Assembly: GCA_000697355.1 (NCBI GenBank)
Contig: JNEN01001243.1
Coordinates: 186,001 to 250,000 of the forward strand
Source of the DNA: Syncephalastrum monosporum B8922
Taxonomy: Eukaryota > Mucoromycota > Mucoromycetes > Mucorales > Syncephalastraceae
Length of the DNA: 64,000 nt
Direction of reading: 5' to 3'
Within the stretch, counting starts at the first letter, position 1. Each line of letters begins with the position of its first letter. Below the pieces are notes generated by a model. The model was not told the DNA's origin, did no database searches, and saw only the letters and a list, made by a program, of their open reading frames with translations. Positions 12,501 to 25,019 of this stretch are shown here, in pieces. A program made the position numbers and the translations under genes.

Positions 12501-13618
12501 GAATACCTTCGGCTATGTACGAATCATGCATAATGATGCATAGAAACCGCACGTGTTCTGAGTGGCGCTCCGTTTTATCGTCATTACATTTGCCCGACGT
12601 CGAACAGGAAAAAAACTCAATCTAATACACATACTATGAGGAGGAACGTTTTTCAAGCTTTGAATCCGTGATGAGCCCTGATCGAGAGGGAGAGAAATGG
12701 CAGCAACTAACATTTTCTCCGCAACCAAGAGTATAAATTCAGCCCACATACAATGACTGTTCCATTCAGTTCTCCTTACATCCTTATAGGTGTCACCTTT
12801 CTGCAGCTCTTAAAGGTATATTTTGATGAGCATACACGAATAAAAATAGTATAATATTCATTATAGCATTATGCACAAATCCCACCCTACGTGGATGAAT
12901 ACAGCGAAAATTTGAAACGCTATCGATCTTTTTATTAATGCATGGGAATTGGGACTCACCTGCAGCTGAGCACTTGGCTATGACGTTGAGGCCTAATGTG
13001 GAAGCAAAAATGGTGTTCTATGTGAGTCTCCTTTGGATGGGGACAATGTGGAGGCAATTTGCTTCCTGAGTGTAATTTTTGACAGACTCCAAGCAAGGAG
13101 GGGAGTAAGAACAGAGGAGAATAGGATTGCCGGTGACTGTGGCGCAGGTTGAGTGTCCCTCCGCCGTCGTCTCCTTTTGATCAACAAGGAAAAGTAAAAC
13201 TGTAACTTTCTTTTGCTATAGCAGCTGCACATAGGATGTCGAAAGAGAACCGAGAACCTTCAGTGCATCGACCACCATTACGAAAAAAAAAAAAAAAAGA
13301 GCGAGCCGTTGCAGGCCGTGCATCGTTACACGGTTTACTGTTCGTGAGCATAGAGACCCTGAAAGTCCAAACATCCCTTTTTTTGCGCAATACGCTGCCT
13401 TGTAAAATCACAGCTTTCACGACATGCAGCTTGCAATACGTGATATCTCAAAGTGAAGTTATCCAAATGCACTGAACCGTACTCCTTGAGTATAAAGACG
13501 TCAGTCTTTTCGAAGAATGGGATCGTTAAAATAGTAGATACTAGTGGGTAGGGTGTACATATATATAAGGTGATTCAGGTACTCTATATATAAAGGGTAA
13601 AAATCAAATGGAGAGACA
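9517..13618. other. 4.1-kb gene-poor region
   Basis: No ORF here shows a domain, a sensible codon pattern or a spliceable partner. The longest (minus 9645-10076 and 10256-10570) look random. Visible features are AT-rich sequence, a T/C tract at 11936-11960, a GT-rich stretch near 12413-12430 and an A15 run at 13283-13298. I looked for tRNA A/B boxes, 5S and spliceosomal snRNA signatures and found none. The Sel1 gene's promoter should lie next to 9516. Confidence 0.5.
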
Positions 13619-15052
13619 TCAAGCGACAGCCTGCTCTTCAAGCATACCATCCAATTTTTGAATCACAGCATGGATGTCCGGTCGTTGTTTGGGATCAACG
13701 GCCAAAATGAACTTGATAAGATCACGTACGCTCTCGCTGTATGGGTCTTGTTCGCTAGGTGGAAACTTATAGTTGCCGTTCAGGATGGCGAGTGACATGC
13801 TGCCACCCATTTCTTGCGAACTAGCCTCAAAAGGGCTTTGGCCATAAGCCGTAGCGTATAAAAGACATCCCAAGCTCTGTAAATTAAGTCAGAGGAAGGA
13901 AGGCATCGTGGAAGACGAAGAACATACCCAGATATCGACCTTTTCGTTCAGCTCCTTACCAGGCTGGACCTCATATAACTCGGGTGCTCGGTACGGCATG
14001 GTGGAATATTCGGCTGCAAGCTCCTCTTGCATCATGGCATCCCGTCTGGATTTTACAGGAATGCGTGCGCGTTTGATGGAGCCGAAATCTGTGAGTAAAG
14101 GCATCAGGCCGTCGTCGCCAATGAGGATATTGCCCGGTTTGAGATCGCGGTGTGCTACATGATAGTGAGTTTTTGTTTCCAACCGGCAATGTGTGCTGCC
14201 CACTCACCAAAAGGGACGAGCGCACCTGCCTCTTGCTCGGATGCGTTATCCTCCTCCTGGGGCTGTTCTTGGGTATAATAATAAGGCGCGTTGGGCATGG
14301 TGTTTTGTGCAAAACCACTGTCCGGATTGGCTTCTTCTTCTAGGTTGCGCATGGCAACCTTGGGAAGGCGGTACGAATGAAGAACGCGGACGGCATAGCA
14401 AATTTTCCGAAAGAAACGTAGCAGGTCTTGTTCTGGGAAATGTGTTTTTGTGAGATTGTTGGCATTGATGCTATCTTGTAAATTGCCGCGCTAAGAGCCG
14501 AATCAGTGTTATGGCAGCCAAATAAGACCGGGAATTACCTTGTAGTAGGGCAGAAACATGTATACGATTTTAGTGCCATCTCGCTCTGTGATGATACTCG
14601 TATTCTAGTCATCATAATCCGTTATACACTTTTTCCCCAGTGTGTGTGTATGTGTATATACCAGAAGTTTTATAATGTTGTCGTGCTGAAACATGCGATA
14701 CATATCGACCTCACGTAGAGCGTCTGAAACGGCTTGCTGATCGCCTGGTGGACAACGAATCTTTTTAAGTGCGTACAATCGACCGGTTGGAACATCTTGT
14801 ACAAGATAAACAAAAGAATACCCTCTAGAAGGAGAAAAACACCATGAGCTCCCTTTCCCTTTTATTCTTCTCTAGGTAGATGCCTTCCAGCCATCCGAAC
14901 CCCATCCTTTCCGCTTTATGCATTTGGTACAATTACCCTTCTCCGAGCAAACGGATCACTTTAAAGGTTCTTTTGTTGATTTGAATAGTTGGGTTTGGAA
15001 AGCAACATGAAGTGATGGCATAAAGAGTGTCCCGCAGAGTGGACACGGACAT
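13619..15052 (-). CDS. ENV7: NAK-family protein kinase, STK16/ENV7 type
   Basis: Ser/Thr kinase of the NAK family related to human STK16 and yeast Env7, which act at Golgi, endosomal or vacuolar membranes. Exon 1 starts at 15052 (MSVSTLRDTLYAITSCCFPNP) and ends in the glycine-rich loop (LLGEGG), spliced to YSFVYLVQDVPTGRLYALKKI with the catalytic Lys. Later exons supply HRDLKPGNILI (catalytic loop), DFGSIKRARIPV in place of DFG-hydrophobic, as in STK16, PYRAPELYEVQPG, and the C-terminal GCLLYATAYGQSPFE...VDPKQRPDI. The Cys-Cys pair near residue 16 matches the palmitoylated N-terminal Cys cluster reported for Env7, suggesting membrane attachment. An acidic Gln/Glu insert (about 14230-14350) precedes the catalytic loop. 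The exact borders of the middle exons were not all resolved. Confidence 0.85.
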
Positions 15053-16523
15053 GGTGAGTATACTTTTTGATAAAATGAAAAGCTTTGTTGGCAAACTTCT
15101 GAGGCAAAAGGGAGTTAATTGCCAAATTGAGCAAATCAAATCAAGCGTTTCTTTTCCCGTGACCGTGTTCATCTATGAAATAAGGCACACAACTAAACAC
15201 ACATACATGATGATTACAGCTCGTCAGGTTCAATGCGGCCACTCCAGCTGGCAGTGTCTGCGTCATTTGCTGGCATCAAACACGAAAGCCCTGTCCGTGT
15301 GTGTCGATCGCATAGTCTACATGGCAATAAAGAATATTTGCACAAGTAGACGCCACACCAGTCGCGCGAAACCATTCTATTCTCAGCACATACACACACA
15401 CATACACGCACGCAAAGCCCCTCCGCACACACACAGCAGGATTGTATGTAAATACGTATGCAGTCGGCGTGCGCGCTCTTTTTGAAGTGGTCAACAATAA
15501 ACTTTTGGCAAGGTATGACAGTCTGAGATATGGACTTAGGAGTACGCAACGCAAGGGTGATTGAAGAGAAAGAGGAGACCAAGATTCGGGGGTAGGACAT
15601 ACAAACTCGGCCGAATGAAAGAGATAGAAAGAGAGGATAACTTATCGAGAACAGGCCAAGAGAAACCCTGGCATGTAGAAGCAACAGGACGCTCCAAGTA
15701 AGGCACATATGACGAAGGGGAAGTCGCGGGATAAAGCGCTATTTCTCGGAGAAAACCCATATGCCAATAGAAGCGATAAATGCATTGCGGGACTTAATTG
15801 GGTACAGGGAGCATGCAAGGGCCTCGGGCGCACAAGAAGTTGGCCACACCGATTTCTGTATTCTACTTTGTCGTCTCTTTAAGTGGGAAGGGGTCGCGGA
15901 AGTTCAAACCAGGACTGCTACGTGCTGCAAGAGAGAGAATAGTAGTTACACGCAAAGGGAGAAGGGTGGGGCAGGGGTATATGGAAACCAAGCGACATTT
16001 TATGTGCTATTTCCATTATCTTGCGATAAGATCAAAGTGGCTTTATGTATACAGCATTCAAGCAAGAAGCCCAAAATAACAACCCCATTAATGACAAAAA
16101 AAAAAGCCTCAGGTCGACATCGACACTTGGTCTAGAGATGAAACCTTGTTTTGGACTTATACTTTATTGCATGCGGCGTGGCTTCTCCCTTTCGCTTATC
16201 GTTGCTCCTTGTCTGTTTCTCTCGCTGGGGTTATTACGAAACAACAGGTTTCGTCATGTTCGTGATGCCACCAGTTTGAAATTTTGTGCGTGTGCGTGTG
16301 CGTGTGCGGGTGTGTGTGTGCGTGCGTGTGTATATGTGCGAGCGGCGCGATGATAGGAGGTTTAAGCATTTTTTTTTTTTTTCGTGAGCACTTTTGCTGA
16401 GACCTAAAGTGTACATATTTAGCCTTTGCATACTATATGTATGTATACGCCTTTTAATAACAGACCCATCCGCGTTGTTCGTTTGCGTTTTTCTTTTCTA
16501 TATCTTCCCACTTCATTCTGAAC
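15053..16523. other. divergent intergenic region, 1.5 kb
   Basis: Between the kinase start (minus) and the His-rich protein gene (plus). Contains a CA-rich stretch at about 15385-15435, a (TG)n/(CGTG)n microsatellite at about 16285-16340 and a T14 run around 16369-16382. The CT-rich sequence at 16490-16515 probably belongs to the leader of the plus-strand gene. No gene is supportable. Confidence 0.5.
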
Positions 16524-17051
16524 ATGAACAGAATTTTTCTTCGTCGTGGCAACAATAGCAAACGAACCTCTTCCAAGAAGCAACAAGCTCCTCATCATCA
16601 GCTATCCCCTTCCTTCAGCAGCCCGGAGCCCCTCCACCTAAAGTTGAATGAGGATGTCTACCAATCCTCAAAGGGCCCATCTGCTCGCTCCCCCATTGCT
16701 GACACATTCCTGAGCTCCACAAGCCGTGCAGAGGACTCCTCTATCCAGTCTGCCATCCCCAACAGTAGTTTATTTGACGACATATTGCATGAGCTCAGCG
16801 CGTCCCGGGTATCTTCACCTCCCCTCTGTAAGTATACATTCGGTCGAGTATATTTATCGATAAATAACATGTACGTTTGGTTAGCTTCGATTCCACTGCC
16901 ACCTAGCACATCGTCTCAGGTCGCCTCGAACAGATCCGGACAGCCCAATGAAGGCCATGATTCTACCTTAAACAGGCAAACGCACCAGCAGCAGCTGCAG
17001 CACCCTGCATTATTTCCTTCGACAATGACAGGGACGCAGGCCACCAGTGAC

Positions 17052-17083
<32 letters not shown>

Positions 17084-18989
17084 CGGCGGCGACGAAAAGC
17101 ATCATCATTACGACAATAGGGACAGCAGCGATGCCCCTGTCGCCACTTTAGTCCCTCCACCCCTTCCTCCTTCAAGACCAAATCCACCGACGGGACATAC
17201 CAAATCGGTGACTACCGCGCGCATGCATAAATCCATGATGCCCGCATTCAAACACAAAAGCAGATCTATCCCCGATTCGGATGCTTCGGACTCGGACGCG
17301 GGCTCCTCCACGACTGCCATCTCCTCCGTCGAAGATGCTTCCCAGTCGAGTCAGAAGCAGATCAAGCACAAGTCAGACCCACACATTCTCTCGCCTGAAG
17401 TCGTCATGGGCCGGATGAAGGAGCGCCACCGCCAGGAATGCCGCCGCTCCTGGCAATACCCGCCTCCACCGTCGCCACAGCAACAGAGACCTTCGCAAAT
17501 GATGCAGTACAGGAACTCGCCCTCCATGCCAACGATCTATCCGCTCGACTCGCTTGTTCACCCGCACGTGACCCACTCCGAGTCATTCTCACCTTCCACG
17601 TTGCATGCTGCGCGCGCAAGCCCCTCGCCAGAGCCATCCGCATCCTATCAGTTGTGCAGACAGCCGAAGCGGACTCTCTCTCCGGGCATGAGCGTTACTT
17701 CTATGCCTACTCTCGATATGGACTACACGCGTTCGCCCTTGCCAAGCCATCAACATTATCATCCTACTACCGCGCGCGCGCATCTTCCTTCTTCCCCTTC
17801 TATGTTGCGCTACCAACAGCAGCAATTGCCGCACACAGAAAAGCTGGAGAGTGGCGAGGTTAACCAGCAGCAGCAGCAGCAGCAGCTGAAGCAGCGTACA
17901 CCCGACCTGGCTGAGCAGCCCCTCAGACGCACGGTGTGCTGGACAGATAGCATTGGCCAGCAACCGACGACACCCGAGCGGGGCCGGTCCTTGCCCAACG
18001 CATTTGCATCTCAACCAGCCCAGACAGCGCAAGCATCGGAGGCTCCCGACTCGAATACTAAACCTACACTGGTACACCCTCATCAATTGCTGCCTCCTAC
18101 CCCGCCCCCCGATCTGTCGCAGCAACACCACCACCCACAGAAGGATTCTGCAGTGCGGGACACCTCCGCTATGCGCCAGTCTCTCTTGTCGCCTAAACCG
18201 CTCGACGAGCTTGATGCGTTCCGTCATTCTTTACCGGACCTGGCTGTATTCGCTGCCGAGGACGACGACGAGGCAATGCAACACATATCCAGACGCGCAT
18301 CCAAATCCATGTCCAACCTCAACGCCGCCCTCGACAAGGCGCCGCTCAAGGGCGATTCTGCGCGTGGTGTCACGGAAGATGCGCCTTCGATGGCCCCGGT
18401 AGAGGTGCCCGGCATACAATACGACCCTCAGCAGCACCAACTCGTGACACTCACGGAGATGCCGACAATCTTGGTGAACAAAGACAAGCAGACGTACCAT
18501 ATCTTGATTCCGAACACGGCCCAAGCGCAACAAACCCGCCAGCATCATTGTCCTGTACCCGTGTGTGCTATGCCAGCACCTTCGTCGCCTCATTGCCACT
18601 ATCACCATCACCATCACCACCACACTCCTCCACCGCTGGCGCTTCACTCTCATTGTAACAAACATGCTGCACCTCCTTTCTGCTCGCACCGTTGCCCGCA
18701 CCGAGAACAGCGAAAGCACGAGCCACAGGAAGAGCAGCAGCACATCTGTCCTCTCGCATCAGGCCACTGCAAGCACCACTTGATGCATAGAGGGGAAACG
18801 CCTCGAGAGCACCGTTGCCGCCATCGATCGCCTCAAGACGCGTCCCAGCCGACCGTGTCGTGTGGCTACCCGCATCCACATCATCAATATCAACACCACT
18901 CCCATCACCATCGGTGCCGCCACAAGAACAGCGCTGGCCGCAGTAGGCACCACCGTCACCATCATGATAGTCATGAAACTACCTCATGA
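16524..18989 (+). CDS. low-complexity protein with His/Cys-rich C-terminus
   Basis: Open frame of 821 residues with no recognised fold. The body is Ser/Pro/Gln-rich with basic patches and repeated SPSPEP/SMP-type motifs that look like phosphorylation or SH3-ligand sites. A short segment, MPTILVNKDKQTYHIL (about residues 650-665), is the least degenerate part. The last 150 or so residues are extraordinary: His runs (H7), many CPH, HC, CSH and HCK motifs and more than ten Cys, suggesting metal (Zn/Cu) binding. A 57-nt stretch at 16828-16884 has perfect intron signals (GTAAGT...GGTTAG) and keeps the frame open. Splicing it gives SSPPLSSIPLPPS and an 802-residue product, more consistent with its surroundings. 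Function unknown. Confidence 0.65.
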
Positions 18990-19636
18990 TTCTAATCTAA
19001 TACTGATTCGAACTGACTAATATTGCCCAATCGTTATATATCAAATACCTTCGTAAAATAAAATATAATACCTTGCTCCCCAATCTAATCTATCCTACGC
19101 GCACATACTCATCAGAATATGCATACGGCATGCTCATACCTTTGTTCCCTATTGGCTCAAATGTTCTCGTTTCCATTCACTCCAAGCGAAGTGGCTACAA
19201 TAAACATGCATCATGTTTGCCTCCAATCTTCACTTACGCGAATTAAATGCTATTTATCATGGTCACACCATTTTTTCTTTGCATTGCCCAATGTTTTTTT
19301 TTTTTTTTTTTCAAATCCTTCCTCCCCCTATGCATGCAGACAGGTCCAAACATACTTGGTGCGTAAGATCTCCATATCAACGCGTACAGAACGGCTTCCA
19401 AAATTTATACCTATTTAGGTTGTTACTTTGATGGCCTTAACCCACTGAGTAGCCATGTAAAGCTACAAATCACTAGGAGGTGGCATGTGCATCCGGAAGA
19501 AGATATCTCATATAAATACATTGTGCGAAATAAATAACATAGGCTTAATTTAAAATGGTAGGACACGGGCCCGATGATATGCAGAAACCCGGGCTCTTTT
19601 CATTTTGTGAAGAGAGAACACAGTGAGTGAATCCAT
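18990..19636. other. convergent 3' intergenic region
   Basis: AT-rich sequence with several A/T tracts (AATAAAATATAATA around 19055-19070, T17 at 19293-19309). Only 3' processing signals are likely. Confidence 0.45.
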
Positions 19637-21975
19637 TTACTGCTGTGGTAGTGTAGACTGTTGCTGTGTACTATTGAGGTAGCTGTTCCATTCATCGATA
19701 TCAAAAGATGTTGGGACGCCCCAGAATGCAGTGCCGATCGGGTCAAAGGGGCGTGCATCCTGTTGGCCCTGGTAGCGCTGCTGGTTCTCACCCTGTTGTA
19801 CGAAGGAAGCGTTCTGATACTGATCCTGAGGAGAAGCAGGCTCTGGTGATGCAGGCACTGCGATGGCCGGCGCAGGTGGAGGCTGCTGTCGCTCAGCTGG
19901 GAGCCGGGGGTACCCTACTTCGTGGGCACACTCTTCATAATTGATGTCTCGCAGACCGGCCAGCTCGCCAAGAATATTGGTATGCCTTGCTGACGTGCGC
20001 CAGGTGGTCTCTGCTTGCTCCATACCGCGCATAATCTTGTTGATGCTGATTTTCGATTCAAAGGAAGTCATGCTGTCCCCTGTGGCAGCGTCATTGATAA
20101 AGATGATGCCGGCTGTGAACATAAAGTAGAGCGTGTAGCTGTTGACATTCTTGAGTCTGCCTTCTGCATACAGAGATACAGCAATATCGAGGATTTTGTT
20201 GGCAGCGTAGGTGCAAATGGCGCCCGAGGGAAACACGGATGGTGCTACAGACTGGGTCGGGCCTGGAATGAACGGACGGTGGAGTAAAATCAATGTTGTG
20301 TAGAACAGCATGTGGAGCTGGCAGCGTTCAATGGCAGGTGCGGGTCGACGCTCGTTTTCTCGCGTGTTGGGCGGGCTGTACTGTATGCCTGGTGGCAGTC
20401 GGGCGAGCCACATGTTAAGTTGTTTATCCAAAGAGGAGATGATGCGGTCTGGTGTCGGAACGATGGACAGTTCATGTTTGCCGTGGACCGTGTAGAGCTG
20501 GCGTAGTACCGAGCCGAGAATGCTGGCGAGTTTGATCAGCTGCAGAAAATTCTCAATAATTTGCGGTTCTCCCCCGTCAATGTCAGAGGGGTATGGCGTG
20601 TCATAATCGCGTTCATCAATGACGGGTGTTCTGCCAAACATAGCACAGGACAGACGGTCGACGACAAAACAGACAAAGAAGCAACGTTTGCGGTTCTCCT
20701 TCTCTGCTTCTGAGATGTTCCATCCATCACAATTCCGGTGAAGTCCAAGATTTTGTAGCATACGGAAAGCCTATCCGTTTCATGTCAGCACCCACCGCGT
20801 CCGAGCGGGGAATAACAGAAATGCATGAAAAAAGAAGCTTACCAATCCGCTGTACAACCATCCACGTATGGTCTTCATGGCACCGTTTTGGTGACTGCTC
20901 ATTAAGATAAGAGACTGCACGGTTTCCACGCGGAAGTGGTCCCATTCGTTGTTCAGGAGAAGCTTGGCGCGCTCGAAAAACACATCGCCGGCTGTGCTGG
21001 GCAGGGACGGGTCGGTACGGACGCGTAGATCGGCAGAGACGCGCGAAGCCAGGGCATAAATGGCGTTCAGGAGCAAGTGAGGCGGGCGTCTCTCGGACTG
21101 GAGTGATGCAAGGAAGGATTTTTTATGAAGGATGGGCAGGAATGGATAGAAATGCGAGAAGTAAAGGTCGATGAGGTGGTTGGACAGGTCCTCTGGCGGC
21201 AGTGCATAAGGATCGACGAGTACGGGTTGGCCAAGAGGCTGGTCGTCATCGCCGTCTATCCGGTACCCACGGGAGTCAAACCGAAACGCACCGCCCTGGA
21301 AATTCTTGCTGTTGCGTAACATGTAGTAGCCGGACGACTTGCCATAGTAACGCACCTCGCCGCTCTCGTCGATATATTGGTTTCCCAGAGTATCCTTGCC
21401 TTCGCTGGGCTCCATCTTTAGAGGAGGCGGTAATAAGGGCCCAGGATTGCTGGTAGGCCCACTCTGAGCCTGAGCCATAGAAGGAAGAGAAGGCGTTGAA
21501 GTGGGTATTGATGATGGCGACTCCTCGAAGGACGGTGGAGAAGCAGAGTGACGTGGTCGAACGACTTCACCATACGGTGTCTGAAGCGGTGCATTCAACT
21601 CGGCAAGGATCGCCTGGGATCGCGGATCGTCTTCGCGAATCACGCTCCCCAGCAGGGCCTCCAAACGGTGTAGCCGGCCTTCGATGGCTTCTATATATCC
21701 TTTGGGAGGTCCTCGCTACAGTATAAGTCTATGTGAGTACATGGGTACATACGTTAAAAAGCAAAGTATTACCTTTTTGTTGGTCTCATTATATGTGCAC
21801 GTCAGGCCCAGCATTTGACAGTTGCAGCACAACGGCATTGTGCCATCGCACTTTACCTTTTTGCGTCGACATTGTTCGCTATTAAGAGGGATCAACTGAC
21901 GATTGAATTCCGCAGCCTGTCAAATACTTACCAAGCTTTACTCACGCGCTGGCGTTTTGGGGTAGGCTCTGTCAT
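19637..21975 (-). CDS. Zn2Cys6 fungal-specific transcription factor
   Basis: Nuclear DNA-binding regulator. Exon 1 starts at 21975 with MTEPTPKRQRVSKA. A GTAAGT intron splits the first zinc Cys codon and exon 2 continues CEQCRRKKVKCDG...CCNCQMLGLTC, a complete binuclear cluster. Next come a linker RGPPKGYIEAIEGRLHRLEALL (coiled-coil-like dimerisation), a Pro/Ser-rich stretch, and the Fungal_trans (PF04082) region, recognisable at LIDLYFSHFYPFLPILHKKSFL, then at GWNISEAEKENRKRCFFVCFVVDRLSCAMFGR and the YDTPYPSD block. The C-terminus is Gln/Pro-rich, a plausible activation domain. The EVRYYGKSSGYYML motif before Fungal_trans resembles the XlnR/Cat8-like group. The target pathway is not deducible. 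Confidence 0.88.
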
Positions 21976-23397
21976 GGTACAAGTTGTTTGAGAAGAAAGG
22001 CGAAGCGGCGTAAACCCTGGCAGAAGGAATTGAGCGTTCAATCGGCAAAATGCTTAGCCGATCTTATCATGCAAGCTGCTTATTTCGCTGCTCCCGCAGT
22101 GGATCCGTATTTTTTTTTTTTTTTTGCAGGCACGGTCTTCTGTTTGCTTCTTCTTCTTCTTTTTTTTTTTTTTGTTTTTTTTTTACTATTGTCAATTTTG
22201 TGCTGTTCCTAGGCAATGCAGGAGGTATAGACCGCTAATAAAGCAGTATGGACTATCTCACTTCAATAACGTGCCATCTCGTTGTGGCACAAACAGTATT
22301 GCACAGGTGATCGTATTTGGGCAGCTTGATACTGGTCCTGCTATGTAGCAAATATTGTTATTGTCCATGTATACCATTTGCGGCGTATGAGCCAGTAATA
22401 ATCCCAATGGGGGAGGTCTACTTTTTCTTGGATCATGCAAGCAAAAGCGAACAAGGGCAGGCGTCACATCGCTTTACCTCGGCGGGTTCTTGTTTTCCCA
22501 TGGCGGTGTCAGAAAAAAGGAGATCTTGGGTACTTAATGAACACGTCGGCTGAGAAACTGAGAACTCTATCCTCAGCGCTGGATACGTCGCCGTTGATAA
22601 TGTATATTATGAAAAAGCATATCCCTTATTTACAGACCTTGCCACCAGACAAGATATACCCGACAGGTAGAAATGCGTCTATTGCAATTTTCTTGATCCC
22701 ATACCCAATGGACTCGCTGATACATGAATGAGCTGTCAGATAAGCAAGCATGGAAGGGTCTTCTCTATACGGTACCTTTCCTCTATCTCACGAAGGCACT
22801 GAATCTATTAGTAATGACATTTTTACGGCTGAAATGAACAGAAAGGAAAAAGTGGCGTGGTCGCGTAGAGCGGCACCGTGTCATATACTGAGCATGAGCA
22901 TGGGACAATATGATGGATAGATTGACCTGTGAAACGTTTGAATCTGACCAGCTTTTATGCGATTACATGAACCGCGTCTGCCAATGGGAAAAATAACGCA
23001 GGAGAAAAATAGACCCTGACAGGGATTGACGTCAGGTATTTTTCGCGTTTCAAAGGTCTCATTGGCTTACTTTGCTATCACGCGATCCGCGTTTACCGAT
23101 GGATAACAGAGTCCTTATGAAAAGAGTATTGATGTCATACTGTATGTGTTCCGCGGAAGACGTGTTAGATATCGGGAAACTTATCTGCGTTCTCTATGTC
23201 AAACAGCTCTCGCAATATCAAGGAGTATAGAGAATAACCACAGCCGAGTCATCGTTTGAGATGATAGCATATAGTCATACAATATACGTCAGCTTACGGT
23301 AACCACGTATACATTTGGTAGAGCAGTGTATAGGTCTGGCTTTATGGCTTCATATCGTGCTGGAACGTATAAAGAAAATTCGTATCGGCCGTCGGTG
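21976..23397. other. AT-rich intergenic region
   Basis: Upstream of the Zn2Cys6 gene. T-rich tracts (22110-22125, 22158-22170, 22176-22183) are conspicuous. No ORF has domain support. Confidence 0.45.
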
Positions 23398-23654
23398 TAT
23401 GATATGATCCCATACGACAGCCAGCTTCTCGATCGCTGTGCTGCGGTCATTCGTAACCCTGCAAGCTGCGTCTTTTGCGGCTGAGCCCCGTCGCCTGCGG
23501 CCATGGGTCATCACAACCTGCACTTGTTCTTCGGATCACTCTTATCCAAGTCAAAGGCGAGCTGGGGTCAAGGCCGAGACCCCCTTCGTTGGGGGGTCCG
23601 TACCCAGTCGCCCATAGGAACATTGAGTGACCAACATGTTGCAAGGCTTTTTTT
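23398..23654 (+). ncRNA. candidate structured Pol III transcript (possibly SRP-like RNA)
   Basis: A GC-rich island in AT-rich sequence with many complementary segments: 23431-23436 with 23443-23448 (6 bp, 6-nt loop), 23464-23469 with 23477-23482, a bulged 10-bp helix 23556-23566 with 23603-23612 enclosing a GACCCCC/GGGGGGTC stem (23578-23584 with 23591-23598), and TCACTC/GAGTGA (23536-23541 with 23625-23630). TATAAAG lies at 23368, about 30 nt before the proposed start, and T7 at 23648-23654 is a Pol III terminator. The two 5' hairpins around CGTAACCC resemble an SRP Alu domain, but the expected helix-8 motif is not found, so the identity stays open. Confidence 0.4.
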
Positions 23655-23915
23655 AATGTGTTTGCAGATATACATACCACATACAGTATGTAGATACATA
23701 CAAACTGTATGTCATTTAATACGACGAACGTGTATAATGGTGTAGAGAACGATGTCAGGAAAGGCACATCACTGCTATGAATTTTCGGAGAACATTTTTG
23801 TGAAGCATGCTCACAGACCATGCAATTTCCCCATATAGGTGCCCCAGTTTTTGTCGCTGAAATTGGTCAGCTTTAATCTTACTATTTTTCCCACTCTGTT
23901 CCCTACTTCTTCACA

Positions 23916-24509
23916 ATGGACAATGTCTCAAGACGCTTGCTGAAGGAACTTCGAGATTACGAGCGGGAAGCAGCCGCTCACCCCGAGATTCTCGAATTGA
24001 CACCCGAGTCAGACGACTCGCTTCTGAAGTGGAAGGCGCAATTAGCCGGTCTGCCCGGCACACCCTATGAAGGTAAAGCAAATAATGGTTGTCACCTCAT
24101 GAAGTCTCATTGTTAACGGGATCGCTGTAAAGGTGGTGTCTTCGACATGTCTATCAGCATTCCCTCCAACTATCCTATTCACCCTCCCACCATTCACTTT
24201 GTCACCAAGATTTGCCACCCCAACGTCCACTTCAAGGTAAACTTGTCACTTTGGCCGATTATGCACAAGGTGTTTAACGTGTGATAACAGACAGGAGAGA
24301 TCTGCCTTGATATTTTAAAAACGGCTTGGTCACCAGCATGGACACTCAAGTCGACTATCCTTGCTGTGTCGCTTCTGTTGTCCAATCCTGAAGCGTCGTC
24401 TCCACTTAACTGCGATGCTGCCAACTTGTTGCGCTGCAATGACCAGCTGGCTTACGAGAGTTTGATCCGCATGTATACCCAACTCTACGCCATAAAAGAC
24501 AAGCAATAA
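23916..24509 (+). CDS. PEX4: peroxisomal ubiquitin-conjugating enzyme E2, peroxin-4
   Basis: E2 that mono-ubiquitinates the peroxisomal import receptor Pex5 for its recycling, docked on the peroxisome membrane by Pex22 in other fungi. Three exons (23916-24072, 24133-24236, 24291-24509) give 159 residues, the usual size for a bare UBC fold. The sequence shows ISIPSNYPIHPP, the HPN tripeptide at 81-83, and TGEICLDILKTAWSPAW with catalytic Cys92. The C-terminal block SSPLNCDAANLLRCND matches Pex4 (yeast SPLDVDIGNIIRCGD) rather than other E2 classes. Junctions are GTAAAG and GTAAAC donors with AG acceptors, in frame. A short C-terminal helix is normal for the family. Confidence 0.9.
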
Positions 24510-25019
24510 TAATTCCATTCTGGCAAACATTCCTTTGTATGTCTTCATCAGCGGATTGCTTATTTGCTTCCATCCTACTTTTATGTGTACAACATAAGGG
24601 AAAGAGTTTGCACATATGAGTAACTGAGAACGCTACTTAGATATTAAGGTGTCACAGTTGCTACCACATATGTCTCTAAAGGCCGGCATAAAAGCCTATC
24701 TGGGTATGACATAGGATATACACCGTTTTTGATGAAGCATTCCTGACACAATACGAAGAGGCGAAAAGCAGCTCATGCTTTGAAAGACTGTGCAACAAAC
24801 AAGAATGGCAATATACATATCAGCTGGTTCCGCCTGACGATTGACCAACACTAATGTTCTGGAAAGAAACTTTTTATACACGACATTATATGTAGATAGA
24901 TGACATGACTTACACATTTTGAACTAGGAGATAAAGAAAGGTTACAGTATATAAAACTATCTTACGAAGAGATTTTTTGTACACAAGAAAGAAAAAGTGG
25001 GAACATATGAGTAGAATTT
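24510..25019. other. convergent 3' intergenic region
   Basis: Between PEX4 and the RCK2/SRK1-type kinase. AT-rich, no gene seen. Confidence 0.45.

Noticed and set aside
16285..16340. TG/CGTG microsatellite considered as telomeric or regulatory
   Set aside because: Plain dinucleotide repeat, not a telomere unit, with no symmetric flanks.
17438..18743. Long alternative-frame and antisense ORFs (up to 212 aa) within the His-rich gene
   Set aside because: They follow from skewed, repetitive codons of the plus-strand frame; Leu/Arg/Cys-rich shadows with no domain.
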